A DNA stretch of 64,000 bases from Bacillota bacterium (GCA_023409535.1 JAEYGZ010000039.1:310001-374000); one strand, 5' to 3'; shown: positions 43,163-52,307, counted from the stretch's first letter. Numbers and translations are program-made. Notes: generated from the letters alone by a model not told the origin.

Positions 43163-44238
43163 TGCTGATATTTCTTGCCGTACTTATTGTCTTTGGCGCT
43201 GCTCTGGAGCTGCTTTCCTTAAAGGACAATTCGTCCAATATCCGCTATCACAGCGTACCCTCCAAATACGGTTGTGAACCGGAAGAAGTCTTTCAGATAA
43301 AAACAACGGTAACAAACTATGGCTTTCGAACGATTCCCTTCTTAAAGCTGGAAGAAGAATTTCCTAAGGAAATCAATATCCGGGGAGACGAAAACGCCCC
43401 GCAGAATTATCATACCCGTCTTTATGCAAGCTTACTCTATATAAAGGGCAGACAGAAGATAACCAGAACTCTTCAGGTTTCCCTGCCGCATCGCGGGCTG
43501 TACCGGCTGGAGGGCTGCAGGCTGCTGGGAGGCGATTTTCTTGGAATCAAAGAGAATTATAAGGAGTTAAAGCAGGAGGAGGAAATGGTTATCTTTCCGC
43601 GGCTGCTGACGGGTGATAAGGTATTGCGTGCGTTGTCCGGTTATTATGGGGATATTTCCATCCGGCGCTTTTATATCGAGGATCCTATTCTGGTTAATTC
43701 CTATCATGATTACACCGGCAGAGAGCCTATGCGCTCCATCAGCTGGACCCAGAGTGCCAAGAAAAACAAGCTTATGGTAAAAGAGTTTGATCATACTACG
43801 GACCTGTCAGTTACAATTCTTCTGGATGTCTACCTGCACTGGTCGGAAGGGGCCTATCCTGAGGAGCTGGAATACTGCTTTTCTCTGGCAAGGACAATCG
43901 CAGAATTCATGGAGAAGAAAAGAGTGTCCTACCGTCTTCTCACCAATGCTTATATTCGCAGTAAAAATACAGACTATGAGGATCTGGGCAAAGCCGGTCA
44001 GGGCGCGCATCACTATACCATGTTATTATATACCTTGGGGCAGGCAGCTTCCAATACCTTCTGTAATATCGATGGCTTATATGATATTGCTGTCCGCAAT
44101 TATTCCGGGGAGAGTGCGCTGTTTTATATTGCGCCCTTCGAGAATGAGAAACGCAGTACTATGGTAAAAAGCCTGCAGAATCGGCTGGGCAGCCAGATAT
44201 ATCCCATGTATGCTGCTGCTATGCGGGAGGTGAAGTAA
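43162..44238 (+). CDS. DUF58 domain-containing protein
   Basis: 358 residues. One N-terminal membrane segment (MLIFLAVLIVFGAALELLSL), a beta-rich region, then the DUF58 core: REPMRSISWTQSAKKNKLMVKEFD, followed by a vWA-like fold beginning LSVTILLDVYL. Partner of the MoxR ATPase by gene order and family knowledge. Start codon overlaps the preceding stop by one base. Confidence 0.92.
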   Translation: MLIFLAVLIVFGAALELLSLKDNSSNIRYHSVPSKYGCEPEEVFQIKTTVTNYGFRTIPFLKLEEEFPKEINIRGDENAPQNYHTRLYASLLYIKGRQKITRTLQVSLPHRGLYRLEGCRLLGGDFLGIKENYKELKQEEEMVIFPRLLTGDKVLRALSGYYGDISIRRFYIEDPILVNSYHDYTGREPMRSISWTQSAKKNKLMVKEFDHTTDLSVTILLDVYLHWSEGAYPEELEYCFSLARTIAEFMEKKRVSYRLLTNAYIRSKNTDYEDLGKAGQGAHHYTMLLYTLGQAASNTFCNIDGLYDIAVRNYSGESALFYIAPFENEKRSTMVKSLQNRLGSQIYPMYAAAMREVK

Positions 44239-45519
44239 ATGCTGGCAAAATTATATAAACTGCTTTTTGATATCAGTGTTTGTTTCTCAATTGGAGCATT
44301 TTTGTTAAAGTATATCAAAGGGTCAACCGTCTATGGCAGTGGATTTCTGATTCTGTCGGTGACAGCACTTCTCTGCGCTTTTTGGGCAGGAAATCGAAAA
44401 TTAAAAATTCTGACTTGTATTTTAATACCGGTTGGTTATATCGGATATCTTTATATTTTGTCACCGGCATTCTCTAATTTGTCGGTATTCCTGCTCATAT
44501 GGGCATATTTCGTTTATGTGGTTGTGACGGATCGATTGGTCATAGGGCGGGGGGAATTTATAGACATGCTGAGACGTCTTTTGTATCTTAGCATAATATT
44601 GCTCTTTCCGATGGTGACGGCATTTCATAAATTCAGTATCGCAATGCAGACTGCAAGTCCGTATCTGACGGCGGCTATCCTTAGTGCTGTATTCCTGCTT
44701 CGCCATCTGCGTTCCGTTCATAAGATGGAGCAGGTGAAGCAGTACAGACGGCAGCAGCTGTTGGAGCTGATTGGCTTTATCACGCTCAGTCTTCTGCTGA
44801 CCTTGGCAAAGGCACCGCAGAACCTGGTGGAGGGTTTTAAGCAATTGTACCTGCATGTAATAGAACCGGTGCTGGGCTTCTTAATAAGTTTCTTTGGCAT
44901 GCTGCTTTATGGCATCCTTAAGTTGCTTATTTCTCTCATAAGACCGGTCTCCGGGGAGAAAGAGATTGAGATACCGAAGTTTATCTTTGGCAAGCAGGAG
45001 GATCTGGCCATCGGGTCACCTGATACTGTTGCAGACGGTATGGATTGGCTGCTGCCAATTCTATATGCTGCAGGCGCAATTCTTATGATAGCACTATTAT
45101 TTCTCTTCTTCCGGTGGCTGATGGGTGAACGATTTAAAGGGAAGCTTCCTGCAGGAATTCAGGAGACCAGGGAGTATCTGGATGAGGAGGGGGAGAAGAG
45201 AGGTTCTTTCTTTCGGAGGCGTCCGAGGGAATCAAGAGAATATGTCAGATATTATTACGGAAAAAGTCTTCTTTGGCTGCGGCATAGAAAAGTACCGATA
45301 AAGCCCTCGGATACAACCGAGGAGATTAGTGAAAAGTATCTTACGCTGCAAGCGGAGTCTTCCAAGGAGGGTCATGAGGTACGAAAGGAAGCATCCGTAC
45401 AGTTAAAAAAGCTATACCGCAAAGCAAGATATCAGATGGAGGAAGACATAGCTGCCGGGGAAGCAGAGCAGGCAAAGCAGTTGTATCAGGCAATGAAGAA
45501 CACAGCTGCCAAAAGATAG
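44239..45519 (+). CDS. Multi-pass membrane protein of the MoxR/DUF58 operon (DUF4129-like tail)
   Basis: 426 residues with about seven membrane segments in the first 300 residues (a possible last one at 273-293), then a charged cytoplasmic C-terminus with YVRYYYGKSLLWLRHRKVPIKPSDTTEEI. That tail resembles the DUF4129 region found next to transglutaminase-like proteins in MoxR/DUF58 operons. The transglutaminase domain itself is absent. The gene starts directly after the DUF58 stop. Function unknown; probably part of a membrane complex with the two upstream proteins. Confidence 0.7.
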   Translation: MLAKLYKLLFDISVCFSIGAFLLKYIKGSTVYGSGFLILSVTALLCAFWAGNRKLKILTCILIPVGYIGYLYILSPAFSNLSVFLLIWAYFVYVVVTDRLVIGRGEFIDMLRRLLYLSIILLFPMVTAFHKFSIAMQTASPYLTAAILSAVFLLRHLRSVHKMEQVKQYRRQQLLELIGFITLSLLLTLAKAPQNLVEGFKQLYLHVIEPVLGFLISFFGMLLYGILKLLISLIRPVSGEKEIEIPKFIFGKQEDLAIGSPDTVADGMDWLLPILYAAGAILMIALLFLFFRWLMGERFKGKLPAGIQETREYLDEEGEKRGSFFRRRPRESREYVRYYYGKSLLWLRHRKVPIKPSDTTEEISEKYLTLQAESSKEGHEVRKEASVQLKKLYRKARYQMEEDIAAGEAEQAKQLYQAMKNTAAKR

Positions 45520-45552
45520 CTTTCCTGTTCATAAAATCATATAGGTAATGAT

Positions 45553-45587
45553 AAAAAAGGAAGATGTAAATTGCATCTTCCTTTTTT
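45553..45587 (+). terminator. Intrinsic terminator of the MoxR operon
   Basis: A 14-bp perfect stem (45553-45566 with 45574-45587) ending in TTTTTT; the A-run on the left makes it bidirectional in form. The remaining space to 45729 shows no gene. Confidence 0.92.
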
Positions 45588-45729
45588 ATCGCATAAGAAG
45601 AACCTTGTTATGGTATACCGTTTCCTATTACATAAATAGCTCTGAGGTGAACCGTGCCCTATGATCACTGAAAATAATGATTATTAGATCAACATCAAAC
45701 TAACAATAGATGTAAATCTAATATTATTG

Positions 45730-45758
45730 TTGACATGTATCTAACATTATGTTAGATT
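45730..45758 (+). promoter_or_regulatory. Promoter with an ArsR-type dyad between -35 and -10
   Basis: TTGACA at 45730-45735 and TAGATT at 45753-45758, 17-bp spacer. The palindrome TCTAACATTATGTTAGA (45740-45756) fills the spacer and enters the -10. More TCTAA half-sites flank it (near 45716 and 45763). Likely operator of the ArsR-type repressor encoded downstream at 47248. Confidence 0.8.
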
Positions 45759-45803
45759 TATATCTAATAACAATATATGTAATATAAGGAGGATAATGAT
45801 AAG

Positions 45804-47282
45804 ATGGAAGAAAAGATAGGGTACAGGGAGATTTTTCGTCAGAAGGAGTATATGAAAACCATTATAGCTGCTGTGATCAACCGGCTTGGCGATTCTATCG
45901 ACAGCATAGCCTTTGTCTGGCTGGTATACCAGGTGACCCAGAGCGCGGCCTGGTCGGCGGTCATTTTCGGTGTGAACAGAATACCGACAGTGTTCCTGCA
46001 GCCCTTTGCGGGAGCTGCGATGGAGGGCAGGAATAAGAAACGGATTATGATTATTACCGATATCCTCCGGGGTCTCTGCGTGGGCATAGTTGCAACCGCT
46101 TTCCTGCTGGGATTCCTTAATCAATGGATTCTATTGGTGGCGACGGTTATCATATCCAGCGCCGAGGCATTCCGGGATCCGGCCTCGGCCTCACTGATCC
46201 CGAAGCTGCTGGATAAAAAGTACTATACCTTTGGCTTATCCTTGAATTCCAGCGCCTGCAGCGTATCGGAGCTTGTCGGTCTGGGAGCGGCGGGAGTTCT
46301 TATCTCGCTATTTAGCATTTCAACAGCGATCTATATTGACATGGCGACCTTTTTCATCTCCGCCCTCATCATAATGACATTAAGAGTGAAGGAGGAGTTG
46401 ACAAAGGATAAAATAAATGCTAAGGAATATATAGAGAACCTGAAGGGAGGCTTTCTGTACCTGAAGGATAAGGAGCTGCTGCGTAATTTGTTGTTTCTTG
46501 GGGTGTTTCTGAACGCGATTCTGGTTCCTCTCAACAGCCTCCAGGCGCCGATGGTAAGCGAAGTATTGCATAGCGGTGAGGTGATGCTTTCCGTACAGAG
46601 TATCTCTGTCTCGGCCGGTATGATTATCGGTGCGGCGGCATATCCGTATCTGAGCCGGCTTCTTAGCTATCACCGGATCATCAGTATCGGCGGCTATTCC
46701 ATAGCGTTCTTTTACTTATCCTTAGTAACAGCCGGCCGATTTATTACATCCACCCTCCTGCTGTATTTTATCATATCGGTGGTTTCGCTGTGGTTCGGAG
46801 CGGCAATCGCAATGCTGAACAGTTTTTCACAGGTGGAGAGGACGAAGAATATTGAAAGTGCGTTTATGGCAAGGGTAGTTGCAATCATGTCGGCAGCCTG
46901 TGTTGCGGCGATGCCTGTGGCATCCTTCCTGATCGGGGCATTTGCGAAGTTCACGCCAACCATAATACTGTTTTTTGCCGCCGGAATTCTGGATATCCTG
47001 GTTTGTATGATACTATGTACGAAGAAGCGGTTTCCTGCCGGGAATGCCGCAGCGATGGAGAACGCAGCAATTGAAGAGAATGTAACAATCGAAGAGAATG
47101 CAACAATTGAAGAGAAGCTAATAGTTGAGGAGAATGTAACGGTTGAAGAGAATACAATAGCCGAAGAGAATGCAACAGTTGAAGAGAAAGTAATAGTTGA
47201 GGAGAATGTAACAGTTAAAGAGAACATAATAGTTGAGGAGAATGTTAATGAAGAAGAAATTGCAGATAATTTCGCAGGTTAA
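45804..47282 (+). CDS. MFS transporter with a C-terminal hexapeptide-repeat tail
   Basis: 492 residues. The first about 415 form a 12-segment major facilitator of the drug-exporter (MFS_3-like) kind; the loop MEGRNKKRIMIITDILRG between segments 2 and 3 is the usual signature region. The last about 75 residues are eleven repeats of six residues with the pattern E-N-x-x-(I/V)-E, very acidic and probably a cytoplasmic helix. That tail is not part of the family. The ATG follows AAGGAGGATAATG-like sequence. The 3' end overlaps the regulator gene by 35 bp. Confidence 0.88.
   Translation: MEEKIGYREIFRQKEYMKTIIAAVINRLGDSIDSIAFVWLVYQVTQSAAWSAVIFGVNRIPTVFLQPFAGAAMEGRNKKRIMIITDILRGLCVGIVATAFLLGFLNQWILLVATVIISSAEAFRDPASASLIPKLLDKKYYTFGLSLNSSACSVSELVGLGAAGVLISLFSISTAIYIDMATFFISALIIMTLRVKEELTKDKINAKEYIENLKGGFLYLKDKELLRNLLFLGVFLNAILVPLNSLQAPMVSEVLHSGEVMLSVQSISVSAGMIIGAAAYPYLSRLLSYHRIISIGGYSIAFFYLSLVTAGRFITSTLLLYFIISVVSLWFGAAIAMLNSFSQVERTKNIESAFMARVVAIMSAACVAAMPVASFLIGAFAKFTPTIILFFAAGILDILVCMILCTKKRFPAGNAAAMENAAIEENVTIEENATIEEKLIVEENVTVEENTIAEENATVEEKVIVEENVTVKENIIVEENVNEEEIADNFAG
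47058..47255 (+). repeat. Eleven 18-bp coding repeats in the MFS tail
   Basis: Consecutive 18-bp units from 47058 to 47255 encode ENAAIE, ENVTIE, ENATIE, EKLIVE, ENVTVE, ENTIAE, ENATVE, EKVIVE, ENVTVK, ENIIVE and ENVNEE. Units differ at several bases each, so the array is not recent. The last unit overlaps the start of the following gene. Confidence 0.9.
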
Positions 47283-48357
47283 TCTCGTGGAGGAGGCAAG
47301 CGGCATACTTTCTATCTGGATAAACAGGGAGGAGGATATGCAGAAGCTGTGGCAAAAATATTCCGGCAATTTTCAGGACAGGCCCGATGAGCTCCGGGAG
47401 TGTCGTGATCTGCTGCAGGAGATCTATCATAGCGTCAAGGAGCATTTATCAGGAAAAAAAGAACGCATCGAATATTATTTTAAGTCAAGGGCAGCCGATT
47501 TTTCAACACTTGGGCACCTGGCGCTTTTGTGGAATAATCAGAAATACGATAACAGCCTGCAATCCTATGAGGAGCGTTTTGCCGGAATGACAGAAGCACA
47601 GAAGGTAAAGCAATTTGCCGAGATCATAGATATTGATGCCACATTGAATACATCTCTTTCCACGATCAACACGGCTGCGGACCTGATTGCCTTTATTGAA
47701 GCCTCCGCTTATGAGAATGAGGTGAAATGGGAGGCAATCAAAATATTCACCCGGCAGGAGGTCTATTATAACGAGGTTTGCAGTATCTTAAGGGAAATAG
47801 TGGAGCTATTGCAGGACAGTTACGGGGAACGGATCAACAGGCTGGGACAGAAGTTCTATGATTACTGGACGGGGGTCCAGCAAGAATCGGACATTAAAGA
47901 CATCCTTCAGGAGATGACAAAGGTTACCTGGCAGTCAAGCGAGGCTGGAATAATACTGATGCCGGTTATATTCCAGCCCTTCGGTATCGGTATCTATACA
48001 GAGGATGAGGACAGGAGCCTGATGGATATCCTGCGTGTCGGTATCCTGATAGACCGCCACTTCATTCTCAAAAACAAGGAAATCAGTAAAGAGGAGATTG
48101 TGGAAGCAGGGAAGCTCCTGAGCGACAAGAGCAAAGTGGATATCCTGGAGCTTGTGAGCAAAAGACCCTGCTATGGCAAGGAACTGTCGAATGTATTAAA
48201 GCTTTCCACAGCGACGATCTCCTATCACGTAAACGCGCTGCATGGCATGGGACTGTTGAAGGCGGACATAAATGCGAATAAGGTTTATTACAGCTTGAAC
48301 CGAGAGAGGCTATTGGAGTATCTGGATCAAATTAAGGAGTATTTTATGAAATTATAG
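47248..48357 (+). CDS. ArsR-type transcriptional regulator with a long N-terminal domain
   Basis: 369 residues. The C-terminal 80 residues are an ArsR winged helix (LLSDKSKVDILELVSKRPCYGKELSNVLKLSTATISYHVNALHGMGLL). The N-terminal about 280 residues are predicted helical and of unknown fold, similar in layout to the DUF5937-type ArsR proteins. The ATG at 47248 is preferred: TGAGGAG at 47235-47240 inside the MFS repeat region is correctly spaced. Two other starts (TTG 47233, ATG 47242) are possible. Likely represses its own operon through the dyad at 45740-45756. Confidence 0.85.
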   Translation: MKKKLQIISQVNLVEEASGILSIWINREEDMQKLWQKYSGNFQDRPDELRECRDLLQEIYHSVKEHLSGKKERIEYYFKSRAADFSTLGHLALLWNNQKYDNSLQSYEERFAGMTEAQKVKQFAEIIDIDATLNTSLSTINTAADLIAFIEASAYENEVKWEAIKIFTRQEVYYNEVCSILREIVELLQDSYGERINRLGQKFYDYWTGVQQESDIKDILQEMTKVTWQSSEAGIILMPVIFQPFGIGIYTEDEDRSLMDILRVGILIDRHFILKNKEISKEEIVEAGKLLSDKSKVDILELVSKRPCYGKELSNVLKLSTATISYHVNALHGMGLLKADINANKVYYSLNRERLLEYLDQIKEYFMKL

Positions 48358-48464
48358 ATTATGGAGACTACCGGTTACTTTCAGAAAATATATCAAAATA
48401 ATAGACAAGTCCGGCAAAAACGGTTAAACTAATTATATATAGTAATTGATCGGAGGAGCATGTC

Positions 48465-49367
48465 ATGCAGAATTCAAATCAAAATCACAGACCGGGAGAT
48501 GCAGATCACATTACCCGCGAATACCTTGATTCCTTATTGATTGAAATGAGACATATCGGCTCGGTATTACCCTCTACAACCCTTGAACTTTATGGTGAGA
48601 CCTTCTCCACTCCGATTATGACAGCCGCATTATCCCATCTGAATAAGCTCCATCCGGACGGATTGGTGGAGATGGCCAGAGGAGCCTTTGCTGCAAATGC
48701 GGTTATGTGGTGCGGTATGGGCGAGGAGGAAGAGCTGGAGGCGATTACAGCCACCGGAGCGAGAACAATTAAAATAATGAAACCTCATGCAAATAATGAT
48801 GAGATTCTCAGAAGGATAAAACATGCCGAAAAATGCGGTGTTATGGCACTTGGAATTGATGTTGATCATGCATTTAACGGCAGAGGGCAGTATGATACGG
48901 TCCTCGGTCTTCCCATGAAACCAAAGACACTGGAGGAGATTAAGAGCTTTGTAAAGGCAACAAAGCTGCCTTTTATTATCAAAGGCGTGCTTAGCGAGCA
49001 GGATACCTATAAATGTCTGGAAGCAGGTGTTCAGGGTATTGTTATCTCCCATCATCACGGAATAATGGATTATGCGGTTCCGCCTCTGATGATCTTGCCT
49101 AAACTTAAAAAAATAGTAGATAACCGCATTCCCATCTTTGTGGATTGCGATATATCAAACGGGATGGATACCTTTAAGGCGTTGGCACTTGGTGCATCTG
49201 CAGTGTCGGTTGGGCGGGAACTGATGACTCCTCTCAAGGAAGGCGGTGCAGCCGGCGTCCAGAAGAGAATTAATGAAATGACCCAGGAACTGGCAGGTGC
49301 CATGGCACGAACCTGTTCCCCTGATATTACACAGATCGATCCCACAGTAATCTGGAGTCGGGCATAA
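48465..49367 (+). CDS. FMN-dependent alpha-hydroxy-acid oxidase/dehydrogenase family protein
   Basis: 300 residues with a flavin TIM barrel. Recognisable: STPIMTAALSHLNKLHPDGLVEMARGA, FIIKGVLSEQDTYKCLEAGVQGIVISHHHG, FVDCDISNGMDTFKALALGASAVSVGRELM. The family oxidises 2-hydroxy acids with FMN. The active-site segment is SHHHGIMDYA where canonical enzymes have SNHGGRQLD, so the usual substrate-binding Arg is not obvious. ATG 48465 after CGGAGGAG. Monocistronic. Confidence 0.85.
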   Translation: MQNSNQNHRPGDADHITREYLDSLLIEMRHIGSVLPSTTLELYGETFSTPIMTAALSHLNKLHPDGLVEMARGAFAANAVMWCGMGEEEELEAITATGARTIKIMKPHANNDEILRRIKHAEKCGVMALGIDVDHAFNGRGQYDTVLGLPMKPKTLEEIKSFVKATKLPFIIKGVLSEQDTYKCLEAGVQGIVISHHHGIMDYAVPPLMILPKLKKIVDNRIPIFVDCDISNGMDTFKALALGASAVSVGRELMTPLKEGGAAGVQKRINEMTQELAGAMARTCSPDITQIDPTVIWSRA

Positions 49368-49506
49368 AGATTTGCCTTGGCTGGGCGTATAAACGCTCTA
49401 TGCTAAGGCTATCTTTTTAATATAGAGAATGCTTTACGAATATTCAAAGAAAGGAGAGGTGACGGTTAGCGAATACATTCAAAAAAACATATTATAAAAA
49501 GAAGGG

Positions 49507-51009
49507 ATGATTTATTATTTGAACGCATTTGTAACGAAACTAAAAGAGGTTTTAATTTCTGTTATTCCAATTGTCATTATTGTCTTAATTTTGAATTTTA
49601 CATTGGTTCCGATGGAATGGCCGCTGGTCTTCCGCTTTTTGATCGGAGCAGCATTTATCATCGTAGGATTGACAATCTTCCTGGTAGGTGTCGATGTTGG
49701 AATAACACCAATCGGAAATACTATTGGTTCCAGTATGGCGAAGTCAAATAAAATATGGACGGTTATCATCGCCGGATTATTTCTTGGTTTCTTTGTATCG
49801 GTAGCAGAGCCTGATCTGCAAATTCTTGCCGGACAGGTAGGCTTGGTAACCAATGGTTTGATCTCTAAGCTGAGTATTGTAATCATTGTTTCAATCGGAA
49901 TTGCGATTATGCTGGCTTTGGGTCTTGTAAGAATTGTATACAATGTTCCGCTATTTAAGATATTGGCCGTAATATATGGTTTAATCTTTATTCTTTCAAT
50001 ATTTGCATCACGTGAGTTTTTGGCGATTTCCTTTGATGCCTCAGGTGCGACCACAGGGGCTCTGACGGTACCGTTTATCCTGGCGCTGGCAATGGGTGTA
50101 TCAAAACTGAAGAAGGATAGTAAAGCATCCGAGAAGGATAGCTTTGGCCTGGTGGCGGTAGCTTCTACAGGAGCAATTATTGCAGTAATATTACTTTCGA
50201 TTATTTCTAAAACAGACAAGATTACGGCCTCACTTGAGTTTGAGACATCGGCATCAACCTCAATTATCAGACCGTTTTTATATGCATTTCCGGAAGTGTC
50301 AGGAGAAATCCTTGTGGCGTTGGCGCCAATCCTGGCAATATTCCTGATATTCCAAAAGATTTCCTTTAAATTATCAAAGAGAACTGTCCGCAAAATACTA
50401 TTTGGTATGCTTTTTACTTTTCTTGGCATGGTGATTTTCCTGGTGGGAGTAAATGAAGGCTTTATGGAAGTTGGCGGAGTGATCGGTTACAATCTGGCCG
50501 CGCTGGATAACAAAATATATATTATTATCGTAGGCTTTGTGCTGGGGCTTGTGACAATCCTTGCTGAGCCGGCAGTACATGTCTTAACCCATCAGATCGA
50601 AGATGTTACCAGCGGTTATGTCAATAGAAAACTGGTACTGGTGGCGTTATCCCTCGGAGTGGGATTAGCAATTGCATTATCTGTCATAAGGGTACTTGTG
50701 CCAAAGCTGCAATTATGGCATTATATATTACCGGGATATATTATCTGTATAGGACTATCCTTTATTGTACCAAAGCTGTTCGTCGGTATTGCCTTTGATT
50801 CCGGCGGCGTAGCCTCAGGCCCGATGTCCGCTACCTTCATCCTTGCATATATACAGGGAGCTGCGGATTCGATTGCCACAGCGGATGTTCTGATCGACGG
50901 CTTTGGTATGATCGCCATGGTTGCAATGACTCCGATCATTGCATTAGAGGTATTAGGATTGATCTTCAAGATAAGGTCCAGAAGGAAGGAAGTGAGTCAG
51001 AGTGTATAA
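49507..51009 (+). CDS. DUF1538 membrane protein with internal duplication
   Basis: About 500 residues, almost entirely hydrophobic. Two halves of about 245 residues repeat the same landmarks: VGVDVGITPIGNTIG / VGVNEGFMEVGGVIG, VAEPDLQILAGQV / LAEPAVHVLTHQI, and FDASGATTGALTVPFILA / FDSGGVASGPMSATFILA. This is the duplicated DUF1538 architecture, likely an ion or small-molecule channel/transporter (inference). The start could be ATG 49507 (GAAGGG directly before it) or TTG 49519, better spaced from that site. The next gene, a double-PII protein, overlaps its end by 8 bp. Confidence 0.88.
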   Translation: MIYYLNAFVTKLKEVLISVIPIVIIVLILNFTLVPMEWPLVFRFLIGAAFIIVGLTIFLVGVDVGITPIGNTIGSSMAKSNKIWTVIIAGLFLGFFVSVAEPDLQILAGQVGLVTNGLISKLSIVIIVSIGIAIMLALGLVRIVYNVPLFKILAVIYGLIFILSIFASREFLAISFDASGATTGALTVPFILALAMGVSKLKKDSKASEKDSFGLVAVASTGAIIAVILLSIISKTDKITASLEFETSASTSIIRPFLYAFPEVSGEILVALAPILAIFLIFQKISFKLSKRTVRKILFGMLFTFLGMVIFLVGVNEGFMEVGGVIGYNLAALDNKIYIIIVGFVLGLVTILAEPAVHVLTHQIEDVTSGYVNRKLVLVALSLGVGLAIALSVIRVLVPKLQLWHYILPGYIICIGLSFIVPKLFVGIAFDSGGVASGPMSATFILAYIQGAADSIATADVLIDGFGMIAMVAMTPIIALEVLGLIFKIRSRRKEVSQSV

Positions 51010-51670
51010 TGATAACAAGGTATGTAATATTGAATTGATCTATTTTATTGTAAATTTCGGACAAAGCAGTAAAATCATACATGAGGCTAAGCAATGCGGG
51101 ATTACCGGCAGCACGGTTATGTTGGGCAGCGGTACGGTAAACAGCCGGATCTCGGATTACCTTGGTATCTCGGATATCAGAAAAGAGATCATATTAATGC
51201 TGGCAGAAAGTAGTACTGCTTACCGGGCTTTGGAACATATCCATCAGCATTTTAAGCTGGATAAACCAAATCACGGCATCGCATATACGACAGCAATCAG
51301 CGGGACTGTAGGTACAAGCTGTATAAAGCATGAAAATGATAATATGGAAAGAGGTATGGATGAAATTATGTATCATTCAATCAATATTGTAGTGGAAAAA
51401 GGAAAAGCAGAAGATGTGATAGAGGCAGCTGTTGCTGCAGGTTCCAAAGGAGGAACCATAATCAACGGACGAGGCGCGGGAATTCACGAGACAAGCAAGC
51501 TGTTCAACATGGATATCGAACCGGAGAAAGAAGTTGTGTTAATTCTGTCTGAAGCGGATAAAACGGAAGCTATTGTGGCTTCAATCACTGAAAAGCTGAA
51601 GATTGATGAGCCGGGGAACGGCATTATCTTCGTACAGGATGTTAAAAAAGCATATGGAATCTATAAATAA
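51002..51670 (+). CDS. Tandem PII-like signalling protein (P-II family nitrogen regulator)
   Basis: 222 residues made of two PII-like domains, about 8-105 and 122-222. Each starts with a beta strand (IELIYFIVNFGQSSKIIHEA / HSINIVVEKGKAEDVIEAA), followed by a Gly-rich T-loop region (GITGSTVMLGSG / GSKGGTIINGRG) and KEIILMLAE / KEVVLILSE. PII proteins sense nucleotides and 2-oxoglutarate and gate membrane transporters. The GTG start at 51002 overlaps the DUF1538 stop, implying coupled translation and a partner protein. Ligands are unknown. Confidence 0.88.
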   Translation: MYNDNKVCNIELIYFIVNFGQSSKIIHEAKQCGITGSTVMLGSGTVNSRISDYLGISDIRKEIILMLAESSTAYRALEHIHQHFKLDKPNHGIAYTTAISGTVGTSCIKHENDNMERGMDEIMYHSINIVVEKGKAEDVIEAAVAAGSKGGTIINGRGAGIHETSKLFNMDIEPEKEVVLILSEADKTEAIVASITEKLKIDEPGNGIIFVQDVKKAYGIYK

Positions 51671-51698
51671 TAGCAGAACTTATTCGTAAGCATATTCA

Positions 51699-51726
51699 TA
51701 GCCTGCCGCAAGGAAGCGGCAGGCTA
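51699..51726 (+). terminator. Hairpin terminator of the DUF1538/PII operon
   Basis: An 11-bp perfect stem TAGCCTGCCGC/GCGGCAGGCTA (51699-51709, 51716-51726) with loop AAGGAA; the T-run is weak. Confidence 0.75.
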
Positions 51727-51812
51727 TATCTTATCAAGAGCAGTGTAAGTTATAGAAGTATATAAAATCACACTGCGAAAAGGTTCGGCATGAGGCTGGA
51801 GGGTATACAGGG

Positions 51813-52307
51813 ATGATTAACTACAGGAAAGCAACAATTGATGATGCGGAAATCTTGACTGCCATGCGTGTAAGAATGCTGTCTGAAGGGGAGGATTATC
51901 CGCCGGATTTTATCGGAAGGATAGAGAATAGAACCAGAGAGTATATTATCTCAGGCCTTCAGGACAACAGCTATATTATATGGGTTGCGGAAGCAGAGGA
52001 ACAAATCGCTGCCATGGGCGGTATAACAATATACTATCTTCCCCCGAATGATTGGTGCATCAGCGGTAAATCAGCATATCTGGGAAGCTTGTATACGGAT
52101 CATAAGTATCGGAAGCTGGGTATTGCATCCGAGCTTCTTAATAGGCTGGTGGAGGAAGCAAAAGGCATTGGCTGTGAAAGAATTTTATTACATACAACCA
52201 AAATGGGAAGAGCTATCTACGAGAGGTTTGGCTTTGAGAATTCTGAGGGAGCTATGGCTTATTATCCCTTTGGGGTAGAGCGGACGGCACATTTCACAAA
52301 TGAATAA
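51813..52307 (+). CDS. GNAT family N-acetyltransferase
   Basis: 164 residues. Acetyl-CoA motif LYTDHKYRKLGIASELLNRLVEEAKGIGCERILLHT, followed by GRAIYERFGFENSEGAMAYYPF, all in the usual GNAT order. Acts on an unknown amine. The ATG at 51813 is preceded by a GGAGGG-containing stretch at about 51798-51803. Apparently monocistronic. Confidence 0.9.
   Translation: MINYRKATIDDAEILTAMRVRMLSEGEDYPPDFIGRIENRTREYIISGLQDNSYIIWVAEAEEQIAAMGGITIYYLPPNDWCISGKSAYLGSLYTDHKYRKLGIASELLNRLVEEAKGIGCERILLHTTKMGRAIYERFGFENSEGAMAYYPFGVERTAHFTNE

Noticed and set aside
46712..47369. Minus-strand frames with Ser/Phe- or Leu-rich repeats opposite the MFS tail.
   Set aside because: They are antisense readings of the 18-bp repeats and have no start signals.
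49515..50429. A 304-codon minus-strand frame opposite the DUF1538 gene.
   Set aside because: It is a codon-bias mirror of a hydrophobic protein gene: rich in I, T, S and K, with no recognisable domain.
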